64,000 nucleotides of DNA from Mycolicibacterium sphagni (GTDB taxonomy: Bacteria; Actinomycetota; Actinomycetes; Mycobacteriales; Mycobacteriaceae), in contig NZ_VBSB01000017.1 of the NCBI RefSeq assembly GCF_013337765.1, positions 1-64,000 on the forward strand, read 5' to 3'. Below are positions 53,183 to 61,200 of the stretch, in pieces; position 1 is the stretch's first letter; each line of letters starts with the position of its first letter. The notes under the pieces were generated by a model that saw only the letters and a program-made list of their open reading frames with translations, made no database searches and had not been told where the DNA came from. The position numbers were made by a program, and so were the translations under genes.

Positions 53183-54052
53183 GTGACCGGAAACGATGGT
53201 TTCGGCCCGTATCCCACCGGAGGGGGCCAACCCCCGGCCGCACAGCCGCAGTGGGCGCCGCCGCCTGGTGGCGGACCGTGGGGGCCAGGCGCACCGCCTT
53301 GGACGCCGACGCCGACGCCCAAGCGTTCCCGTGGTCCGTGGATCGCCGGCGCGGTGGTGATCGTCGTGGTCGCGGTCGTGGTCTCCATCGTGGTGGTGAG
53401 CCGCCAGTCCACTTCCGTGGACATCCCGACGCCATCGACAGCGATCCCGAGCTCGATGCCCGCTAACGCGACACCGAAGGCGCCGTTCTACATGCTCGCT
53501 GACCCCGCCGACGCGCTGCCCACCGTCGATGAGGTCAAGGCGTCCACGCTGATGGAGCTCACCCCCAACGGCGCCCCGCGGACCACATCGCTGCCGGACC
53601 ATGCCACGAACCCGCCGAATTGCACCCTGGCGACGTCGTCGACGACCCAGTCGATGTGGGGCGATGCCACCCAGCTTGCCGGGCAGCAGTTCACCGACCC
53701 GCACGGCAGCGGCAGCCGGGCGTGGGCGGGTCTGGCGTTCTGGGAGTCGGACAAGGCTGCGCAGGCCTCACTCGATCGGCTGACCGCTGCGATTCAGGGG
53801 TGCCCGGCGTTCACCTTGATCGGTGTGGCGCCGGACCCCGACACCAAGTGGGCTGCTGGCGACATTCGCATTGGTGATCACCGGATCGGGTTCACGACCA
53901 CCCTTGCTGACGGTGACAAGCCGTGGAAATGCATCCAGGACTACCGCGTCGAGGCCAACATCGCGGTGACCGCGAGCATGTGTTCGACGAACCCGTCCAG
54001 TTCGGCGGCCGCGCTGTCCGATGTGGTGATGAGCAAGGCCACCAAACACTAG
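53183..54052 (+). CDS. PknH_C-like sensor-domain membrane protein, copy 4
   Basis: 289 residues, GTG start preceded by GTGGAG. Pro/Gly-rich tail, strong transmembrane helix (WIAGAVVIVVVAVVVSIVVV) and the four-cysteine domain (PPNCTLA, IQGCPAF, WKCIQDY, SMCSTNP). Last of the array; a convergent minus-strand gene follows. Confidence 0.8.
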   Translation: MTGNDGFGPYPTGGGQPPAAQPQWAPPPGGGPWGPGAPPWTPTPTPKRSRGPWIAGAVVIVVVAVVVSIVVVSRQSTSVDIPTPSTAIPSSMPANATPKAPFYMLADPADALPTVDEVKASTLMELTPNGAPRTTSLPDHATNPPNCTLATSSTTQSMWGDATQLAGQQFTDPHGSGSRAWAGLAFWESDKAAQASLDRLTAAIQGCPAFTLIGVAPDPDTKWAAGDIRIGDHRIGFTTTLADGDKPWKCIQDYRVEANIAVTASMCSTNPSSSAAALSDVVMSKATKH

Positions 54053-54077
54053 ATCGCCGGCCGCCCGGGCGTGACCG

Positions 54078-54467
54078 TCACGGATGGCCGAGCGGGTCGT
54101 TGAGCCAGGGCGCGTCGAGATATTCGCCCACGGATAGCACGAGTGTGCGTGCAGGCGTGGCGATGTCGACGTAGTGATGGCCGCTGGTGACGCCGTTCAT
54201 CGCCGACAACTTCGCGATCATGTCGGCCACCGTGGCGTGCGGGATGCGCCATCGGACGTGAGCATCGTCCAGGCCGACGTCCGCTGCGCCGTCCTGGACC
54301 TGGACTTCGAGGGTGCGTGGGTGATGCTCGATTCGGCAATCCCCATGCGCGAGGGCCTGGTTGAGGGCGGCGATCAGGACAGCCAGTCCGGCAGCATCCA
54401 TCACCACCACCACGGCATCGCCACCGAAATAGAAGTCGGGAAGGTGCACGACACGTAGAACGCTCAT
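54078..54467 (-). CDS. Small protein, possibly Imm32-like immunity protein
   Basis: 129 residues from the ATG at 54467 with GGAG six bases upstream. The plan GDAVVVVMDAAGLAVLIAAL, RTLEVQVQDG, then DDAHVRWRIPHATVADMIA recalls small immunity-type proteins such as Imm32, but the match is weak. No toxin gene is adjacent. It lies between the PknH_C-like array and the espB remnant and is read against both. Confidence 0.4.
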   Translation of the reverse strand: MSVLRVVHLPDFYFGGDAVVVVMDAAGLAVLIAALNQALAHGDCRIEHHPRTLEVQVQDGAADVGLDDAHVRWRIPHATVADMIAKLSAMNGVTSGHHYVDIATPARTLVLSVGEYLDAPWLNDPLGHP

Positions 54468-54525
54468 CTGCGGCTCCGGCCTGTTGTGATGGAGCAGGTC
54501 CTTGTGGGGGTCGCTCTCGGCCAGT

Positions 54526-54620
54526 ATGGCTTGGCTGCCCGGTAGGGATTTGACGACCAACCCGCTGGACCCGTCGCCGCCGACCGGTTCGGGGGCGCGG
54601 TGCGGCCCACGTGACGAGCC
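54526..54620 (+). pseudogene. Remnant of a second EspB-like gene 3' end
   Basis: Read on the + strand, 54526-54600 encodes AWLPGRDLTTNPLDPSPPTG, matching the end of the EspB-like protein (IWLPSKDLKIDPLDPSPPSG at 50396-50455). DNA similarity continues past the stop: GCGGCCCACGTGACGAG against GCGGCCCGCGTAACGAG, and further to GGGACGAA near 54650 against the same near 50494. No upstream part of the gene remains. It overlaps nothing translated with confidence. Confidence 0.65.
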
Positions 54621-54664
54621 CCCGAAGAGTCGCACAACCGCTCCGGCGGGACGAATATGGACAA

Positions 54665-54719
54665 ACGTACGTAAAAAATTACGCACTCACGTGACATGGC
54701 CATGAAGAGGGGCTACGGT
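54665..54719 (+). promoter_or_regulatory. Promoter and palindromic operator of the Phd-EccC fusion gene
   Basis: GTGACA (54691-54696), 17 bases, TACGGT (54714-54719), and the ATG seven bases later: a good sigma-70-type promoter with a leaderless start. Just upstream are ACGTACGT (54665-54672), a perfect palindrome, and CGTAA-AAAA-TTACG (54670-54683), an inverted repeat. Palindromes here would suit autoregulation by the Phd-like domain. Confidence 0.6.
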
Positions 54720-54726
54720 CGCACTT

Positions 54727-55707
54727 ATGCGCATCGACATGGGTGACCTTGTCTCGGCGACCGACCTGGCACGCCAGTCGTCTTGGCTACTCAAGGAAAT
54801 TGCCGCAGGCCGGCGCTTCGTCATCGTCAAAGGGAACACACCGGCAGGTGCGTTGGTCAGCATCGCGGACCTCGAAAAACTCGCTGCCGTAACAGAATCC
54901 GAGGCGACCAGCAGTGCGTCCGTACGGAACCTGCCTGCCCAAGTCCCGTACGCCGACCTCGATCCTCTGTCCTACGCCGCCCCGCGCCACGCACTGCCGA
55001 TCGGAGTCGGCGAGGACGCGAACACTGCGTGGCTCGACTTGGAGCAGTACCCGCACGCGTACTGCACTGGCACCAACCGATCAGGGCGAACCACCTTCCT
55101 CCAAGCGGTGTGCGCGGCGATCACGGCGCGCTACACACCCGACGAAGCGCAGGTCGTGGTCTTCGATCCGAATTGCGGTCTGATCGACGATCTGGGCGAC
55201 GAATACCGCACCGTGTACCAGTACGACCCCAAGCGCATCGGGTCGGCCGCTGAACAACTTGCCGTCTTGCTCGATCAGCGGCGTCCGCCGCCCGATCTAA
55301 CACAGGACCAGCTCAGGGAGTGGGACCCCGTACGGCCGAAGTGGTTCGTCATCGTGGATGATCTGCACCTGCTGACCGGCGGCGGAAGCTCACTATCGAC
55401 GCTCCTGGCGCCGCTGGTAGAGGCCGCTGAGACTGCCCGCCGGCTAGACCTGCACATCATCGCGGCCATCACCTCGGACAATTGGAATTCCAAGGGCCGC
55501 GCCAACCGGCTGATTAACGCTATGGACGTCGGCGGCGCGACGGTCGTGGTTCTCGAAGGCAGCCCTCGGGAAATCATCATCGACCACGTGCGCCCAGGGC
55601 CACGGTTGCCGGGGCGCGCCGAACTGTACGAGCGCCGCGGCGGCGGCCGAATGATCCAGATCGCGTCACCACACGTAATCGAACAAGAAGAACCAAGCGC
55701 CCACTGA
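54727..55707 (+). CDS. Phd/YefM-type antitoxin domain fused to an EccC ATPase-3 domain
   Basis: 326 residues. Residues ~7-52 look like a Phd/YefM antitoxin DNA-binding domain (LVSATDLARQSSWLLKEIAA, RRFVIVKGNTPAGALVSIAD). From about residue 70 to the end the protein follows EccC domain 3 of this plasmid: APRHALPIGVGED, HAYCTGTNRSGRTTFLQAVC, WFVIVDDLHLLT, LDLHIIAAITSDNW, GRAELYERRGGG. The P-loop has Arg121 in place of lysine, as in EccCb. In EccC this domain holds the pocket for the substrate export signal. There is no toxin gene next door. A DNA-binding protein that senses ESX substrates is the most attractive reading, but it is inference. Confidence 0.85.
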   Translation: MRIDMGDLVSATDLARQSSWLLKEIAAGRRFVIVKGNTPAGALVSIADLEKLAAVTESEATSSASVRNLPAQVPYADLDPLSYAAPRHALPIGVGEDANTAWLDLEQYPHAYCTGTNRSGRTTFLQAVCAAITARYTPDEAQVVVFDPNCGLIDDLGDEYRTVYQYDPKRIGSAAEQLAVLLDQRRPPPDLTQDQLREWDPVRPKWFVIVDDLHLLTGGGSSLSTLLAPLVEAAETARRLDLHIIAAITSDNWNSKGRANRLINAMDVGGATVVVLEGSPREIIIDHVRPGPRLPGRAELYERRGGGRMIQIASPHVIEQEEPSAH

Positions 55708-55728
55708 GGACTGGAGATGGAGCGGGTG

Positions 55729-56310
55729 ATGAGTGGCACTGGTGATCTGCGAGGTATCAGCGGACTGGTCGTTGCCGACCTCACGCTGAGGCGTGGGTGG
55801 GGTGATCCGATCAAGCATCTGGTGCAGCCGCTGACCGCGAATTTCGCGCTGTGCCCAGGTCTTGATTATGACCACCACACCGGGCGGTGGAGCTATGTGA
55901 GTAGGTGGTGGTTCCTCTGCCACATTTGGGTTGGCGAGTACGGGAATCTGGAAGGCCGGGATTTCATGGTTGTCGGTCAAGAGCTACCCGTAGAACCCGG
56001 TGTCGTGGGTCGACCGGCGCTGGCGTTGGACCTGGAGGTGTGTCAGCTTTTCGCCGAATGGCTGGAGCAGCAATACGACTGGTCCTCCCGGGTGGCGTCG
56101 CTGAAATATGAGCTGTACCACCCTGCGGTCGGCGAAGAGATGCGTCGGTTTCAGGATTCACCCAACCTGTGGGAGCCGCCCGTCCGCGAACTGGGCGCGG
56201 CATCCAGCTCAGCTGAGGTGGGGAGTGTTGGCGAGCTCTCTGCCGGTCCCCGCGACCGTCAGCAGGTGGCTGACGAACCGCCGACCCGGCGATCACCGTG
56301 CGACAGATAG
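55729..56310 (+). CDS. Hypothetical protein
   Basis: 193 residues from the ATG at 55729 (GGAG six bases upstream); an ATG at 55717 is an alternative. No family recognised. The centre is rich in Trp and Tyr (DYDHHTGRWSYVSRWWFL); the C-terminal ~50 residues look disordered. It starts 21 bp after the Phd-EccC fusion gene and may be its operon partner. Confidence 0.6.
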   Translation: MSGTGDLRGISGLVVADLTLRRGWGDPIKHLVQPLTANFALCPGLDYDHHTGRWSYVSRWWFLCHIWVGEYGNLEGRDFMVVGQELPVEPGVVGRPALALDLEVCQLFAEWLEQQYDWSSRVASLKYELYHPAVGEEMRRFQDSPNLWEPPVRELGAASSSAEVGSVGELSAGPRDRQQVADEPPTRRSPCDR

Positions 56311-56445
56311 CTATTGCCAATCAAGTGGTGCACTACCGCTACACCTGGTGCAGGGTTCCACGGTGCCCACCCGGCCTCTGACACTTCTTACTCAACAGGG
56401 TCGAAATCGGATCAGGCTCGATGATCGAAGAAAGTGCGGTGAAAC

Positions 56446-56769
56446 ATGCAAACCTTGTCGGCGAAGATCAACCGCCTCTTTGAGGTCATGCACCGACGGG
56501 GTGAGCCCGCAATGTCGACTGAGGTTGCAGCGGCAGGCATCGTAGACCGAACGGGTGTCGCGGTTGATCCAGCTTATCTAGGTCGGCTGCGGTCAGGAGC
56601 GGAGTCGGCGCCGAGTGTCGCTGAGCTGGTGGTCATCGCCAAATTTTTCGGCGTATCGCCGGAGTATCTAACCGAAGATAGGCCAGACATCGACGACCAA
56701 CTGACGCTGTTGGAAACGATGCGCGATGGGCCGCGCGTCTTTGAGTGCCGGCGCCTCGACACGCAGTGA
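56446..56769 (+). CDS. EspR-like HTH regulator
   Basis: 107 residues resembling EspR, the nucleoid-associated regulator that controls espACD and other ESX-linked genes in M. tuberculosis: KINRLFEVMHRRGEPAMSTE, PAYLGRLRSGAESAPSVAEL, VVIAKFFGVSPEYLTED, then the start of the C-terminal helix (QLTLLETMRDGPRVFE). It is shorter than EspR (about 132), lacking the end of the dimerisation helix region. It is a candidate regulator of the shared promoters in this window. Confidence 0.72.
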   Translation: MQTLSAKINRLFEVMHRRGEPAMSTEVAAAGIVDRTGVAVDPAYLGRLRSGAESAPSVAELVVIAKFFGVSPEYLTEDRPDIDDQLTLLETMRDGPRVFECRRLDTQ

Positions 56770-57058
56770 GGCATCGGACATCCGAATCACGAAGTCTCGC
56801 AACGTCAAAGCTTCTAAGGGTTCGTTCGCAGTGCCATCTTCAAGTCGGACCGACGAATCGTTCGCGAAGGCAGGGGATCGCGGGTTTGACCGATGACGTA
56901 GTCCCGGTGACGCGGTAGCTTGCGCGCTGAATTCGGACGCAAGACCTGCACCCTTCGTCGCGGACGCGCGGACAAATGGGTTCGACCGCGCCGTGGCTCA
57001 CGCCGGATCGACGGCATCGCCGGTAGCATTCGTGCGTCGCGCGAAGGAGGTCGTCGCC
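56770..57058. other. Gene-free stretch between espR-like gene and next ORF
   Basis: About 290 bases with no supported gene on either strand. I see no repeat, terminator-like hairpin or recognisable promoter other than the GAAGGAGG just before the GTG at 57059. Confidence 0.5.
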
Positions 57059-57919
57059 GTGGAATTGACCGTCGACGGATGGCTAGCGGCCACGGGGATG
57101 GCCTGTTCCGATATTCATCGGGATTTGCTGCTAAAAGGTTTGAGTCCGGCGTCGCCGGACCGGGAACCGCTGGCGTTAGCTGATCCCGATTCCGAGGACG
57201 CGCGTGCGATCGTCGCTCTGCTGAACAAGGGGCAGGTGCCGACGTGCCGTGCCGTTGCTGCGCGGGCGGCAACTCCGCAGCATCGCGCGCCGTTGCGTTC
57301 CTGGTCTGTGGACGAGATTGACCATTTTGGTCAAGTGAGCGCCCATTGGGCGCACAGCTTCGGAGGCTCGCAGGCGGGTGGTCCGACCTGGACCGAACTG
57401 TTCACGAGCCCGGCGGTCGAGCTCGTGCTCACCGGTTTCGGGATTCAGCCAGGTGGGGACGGTGGCCAACGGGATCGCCGGCGGGATCGCGATTTTCAGG
57501 CGTTGATGAGCGGAGCACGGCGGCGCGGGTGGCTCGCATGGAGTGAGCAGCCGCGCAGTCTGTGCGCGGGCCCGAGCTTTTTCGCCGGAAGGGTTCGGGG
57601 GCCGGTACCGATAGGCCGGCGGGTAGCCTCGGCGATTCGTCAGTATCGCGGCGCCCATGGTGGTGCGCATCCGCGCTGGTGTGACATCGTCGATGTGCTC
57701 GACTCGACGGGGGTAAGGGTGTTCCGGGACCTCGGGGACGCTCAAGAACAGTCCTTGTGGCTGGAAACGGAGCAATGGATCGTGGTCACATCGGGGCGGG
57801 TAGCTCCGGGTCAGGCCGCTGAACGTGAACGCTGCCGCCGTGCGGCGGACCCTGACCGCGGCCGCACGCCGCGTGGTCGCGCTCAGCGTGGGCAACAAGC
57901 CGTACCAAGTCACACATAG
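57059..57919 (+). CDS. Hypothetical protein
   Basis: 286 residues from the GTG at 57059, chosen for GAAGGAGG upstream; the frame is open from 56993. The N-terminal ~60 residues could contain an HTH (VDGWLAATGMACSDIHRDLL). A central Trp/Phe-rich part follows and the tail is very basic (RERCRRAADPDRGRTPRGR). No recognised family. Confidence 0.55.
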   Translation: MELTVDGWLAATGMACSDIHRDLLLKGLSPASPDREPLALADPDSEDARAIVALLNKGQVPTCRAVAARAATPQHRAPLRSWSVDEIDHFGQVSAHWAHSFGGSQAGGPTWTELFTSPAVELVLTGFGIQPGGDGGQRDRRRDRDFQALMSGARRRGWLAWSEQPRSLCAGPSFFAGRVRGPVPIGRRVASAIRQYRGAHGGAHPRWCDIVDVLDSTGVRVFRDLGDAQEQSLWLETEQWIVVTSGRVAPGQAAERERCRRAADPDRGRTPRGRAQRGQQAVPSHT

Positions 57920-57942
57920 CGACGTGACCGGAGGCGTGCCGC

Positions 57943-58262
57943 ATGGGTTGGGATTCAATTCCGGGAACCGAAAGCGGTGCGCGGCCGCGCATTTCGATCG
58001 AGTCAGCGTTGCGTGGGATGTACCCGGAGGCCGTAGCGATCGACGCGAGCGTGGCGAAGGGACGCGCTTACCTTGCGGTCGGCTGCCCGGCTGCCCCGAT
58101 GGGCAGGTGCGCCCGGTCTATCTGCGTCTTGACCGAGAGGGATTCGCTGACCTGGCCGAGCCGGGTGATGATCGGGTCTGGGCCAAGGACTTTCCGTTGG
58201 AGGAGTCGCCAATCCGATGGCCGAAGAAAGTGGCGGAGGCCCTGACCACCTGGGAATGGTGA
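57943..58262 (+). pseudogene. Frameshifted small mobile-element protein gene
   Basis: The first part is coded in the frame of the ATG at 57943 (CGGAGGC seven bases upstream): MGWDSIPGTESG, then RGMYPEAVAIDASVAKG. From about 58095 the sensible protein continues in the -1 frame (QVRPVYLRLDREGFADLAEP, ending PKKVAEALTTWEW at 58262). The change falls at a run of four cytosines (GCTGCCCCGATGG). An MGW start with this size is common among small phage/plasmid proteins. It is a natural frameshift, a base-calling error in the C-run, or less likely recoding. Confidence 0.55.
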
Positions 58263-58282
58263 CGCGTCCAGCCGAAAGGGTG

Positions 58283-61200
58283 TCAGAGTTCTCGGCCGCT
58301 TTCTCGCGCGCGCTGTTGGTCATTGTCGGCTAGGCGCCAACGCTCGTTGTGGAACCGGTTGCCGGACTCGTGGTCGCGGCGCAGGCGTCGCCGTTCTTGA
58401 AGGGCTTCGGTGATCTCGCTGGTCAGAATCTCCGGGTCGCAGCGCTCGGCCTGGTCGAGCACCGCGTCTCGGTCGGGCTGCATGGCGCGGCGAGCGGGGG
58501 TGGCCGATTCGACAGAAAGGGTGACCGACCAGGGCAGATCGCGGTGCAGCAGCTTGAGCATCGGCGCCGACGGTGCGGGCGGCCAGCCACGGTCGTCGCC
58601 GTCGACGAGAACAACACGGGCGCGGTGTTCATCGGCTTGCTCGGCCAGATCAGCCAAGACTTCCGGGGACGCCAAGCCGGCGCGGTCCACGACGATCATG
58701 GTGTCCGCATCAAGCTCGTACTGGCCCGTGCCGATCTGCCGATGGGCCTGCTCGATGGTGAACACCGAGTCCACGGCGTCGGCGCCGACGATCCGGGCAG
58801 CCCGTTCAGGATCGGGGCTGCACCACAGAATGCGGCGTCCTTTTGCCTGTGCCGCGGTATGCAGAACATGCAGCGCATCGAGGGCCACACGGTCATCGCC
58901 CGCGTGCACAGGCGTCACGGTGAAACCGCTGCGGGTGATCGCGTCCAGACGATGGAGCGTGTCGCTGGGCAGCGTGTCGCGGTCAGATTCGGGGACAGTA
59001 AAGCCGCGCTCGACGACGTAAGCCCCGGCCGAGCGGAGCATGTCCATCTCGGTGCGCAGACTCTCGACGTTGTCCAAAACGTGTGCGGCATTGCGGGTTT
59101 CCGCTTCGGCGAATGCCACTGCGGTCGCCGTTTCCGCGCGGTCCAGTTCCCCGGCGAGGCGATCACGCTCAATGCGGGCGGCTGTGACCGCGTCCCAGTC
59201 TTGCCCCATGGCCCGCCGACGCTCGGCGTCAACGTCCTCGGCGGTGACGATGCGGTCAGCACCGCCGGCGGCCTGCGCCCGCCGCGTCAATGCGTCGGTC
59301 AAGTCGGCTTGGAATTGCTCGGCGGGCGTCTGGGCAGGCAGTAGTGACAGCGCGTGGGCTACTCCAGACCGGGCGACATCTACAGCGACTTCGTCAGCGT
59401 TCGAGTCCGCCTCCAGCCGTGACAGTTCGGAACGTTGGTGCCCAATCACTGCATTGATGCTCTCGTAGTGCTGCTCGGCGTCGGCCCATCGCGACATGAC
59501 GTCCTGAACGGCAAGCATGTACGGACGGTCAGCGTCTGCGCGCGCACGCATTTCGCGTAGCTTGTCCTGCGCGGCCATCATGGAAGGTCCCTGATCGGCC
59601 ATCGCGTTGCGCCGCAACACCTTGAGAGCTTGGCCGGCCGCGTGGTAGCGGCGGCGCAACTCGAGGACGTTGGCCAGCACATCCGCGACCGGCCGGGTGA
59701 GCGGACGGACGGTCAGCAAGTCCTCGAACGCCAAGGCGTCCTCGCCTGCATATTCGTCGTACTCGAACGGATCGGGCGCAACGTCCTCGAACAGATCGGG
59801 GGCGATCAGGCTGCCGCCGTAGCCGAGGCCAAGCTTTTCAAGCAGCGCGTCATCAGACAGTCCGGCATGAGCGTCGGGCAGGTCCAACGGCTGCTCGGGA
59901 TCGGGGTACCGGTGGGCAAGTTCCTCGTGTTCTTCGACGCTGAGCGGTTCCTCGTGAGGCACCGGGATGTCGATGTGGTCGTACGGGTTGGCGGTCGTGA
60001 ACAGATCGACCGAGTACGTGAGCAGTTGGGCGTACTCGTCCGGGCGAATCGGGGTCGGGTGCTCGGAGCTGACGTCACGCAGGTGGTCGTGGGCGACGTG
60101 CAGCAGGTCGATCGGATCCCAACGCAGCGGGTCGGCGTTGTCGACGGCGGCGACGAGCCGGCCGAACGCCGGGTCGGCGATGATCGTTTCGGCGATCGCT
60201 GTCCCGAACACCGTGTTCAGGTCCGGCAGCCAGGTGGGCTGCAGGTAAGGGGTGGATGCTTCCAGTGCGGCGGGCTGCACGCGCCCAGCGAGGCGCCACC
60301 ACAGCGCGGCGCCCGGCATGAGGTCGGGCAGCGGGCCGTCGGAGGCGGCATCGGCCACGAGCTGGGCCAAGTCGATGTCGGTGCGGGCAATCTTGGCCAG
60401 GTGGGCGGCCAGTTGCGGCCAGTACGGGTCGCGGCGCACGCGCGGGTCAACGTTGTCGACGAGGTCGTGGAACCGGTTGGTCTCCGGCGCCGTGCGGCCG
60501 ATCTCGGCGGCAGCCCTGTCTTCGAGAATGAGCTGAATCTTGCGGTCGCGCACCGCGTATTGGTCCGGCCCGGTCAGACGAGTGTCGGGCTCGGGGACAT
60601 CGTGGGCGGCGCGGAAAACGGCGATTTCGGCGCGCACTTTCGGGCTGGCGGACAGTAATGGACGCGCCCATGCGGGGGCTGTGGTGGCGTCCCAGCTCGC
60701 GGCCGTGGCCCGGATCGCGTCGGCCAATTCGGTGACCAGATCAGCGCGGCCGCGCAGGTAAACATAGTCGGATTCGGTCAATCCGGCGGGTAGGTCGGGC
60801 AGCCAGCGCAGCGGTCCGGTCCGCGCGGAGTGAGCGCCGCTGGAGTCCAAGCGCCAGTCCAGGACGGCGGCGACGTCGCCGGCTGTGCCCAATTCTCGTG
60901 AAGTCGCGGCCTGTTGCAGGGCGGCGATCGGGTCATCACCGGCCACGGCGATCGTGGCCAGGTGCATCCGCAGGATCGGCCAGGCGGGCATGCGCGTGAG
61001 GCCGGGGTGGACCTGGTCGGCGGCCGTGTCGATCCTGGACATAGCGTCCGCGCCGAGTTTGTTCTCGGCGATCGCCCCGACCGAATGGGTGTACCGGCGG
61101 GTGTTCTCACCCAAGCGGGTAAAGGGGTCCTGGGCCATGTGGTCAGCGGTCGTGGCCGAGACCTGCGCGCCATCGGTGGCTAGGACCTTGGTCAGCACGT

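Noticed and set aside
54502..54705. Open + strand frame as a functional gene
   Set aside because: Only the part from 54526 to about 54600 resembles coding sequence (end of the EspB-like protein); there is no start region or Shine-Dalgarno sequence, so it is listed as a remnant.
56814..57272. Minus-strand open frame of 152 residues
   Set aside because: Arg/Pro-rich, no start signal, and antisense to the better supported gene at 57059.
57825..58262. Single 145-residue gene starting at 57825
   Set aside because: Its first half overlaps the preceding gene and looks non-coding; the good start and ribosome-binding site are at 57943 in another frame, so a frameshift is the better explanation.
58246..58300. 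Bidirectional terminator between the convergent frameshifted gene and the relaxase
   Set aside because: No stable inverted repeat or U-run could be found in the gap.
58349..60658. Several + strand open frames of 300 or more residues opposite the relaxase
   Set aside because: The minus strand carries intact relaxase-helicase motifs throughout; the opposite frames are valine/arginine/glycine-rich shadows.
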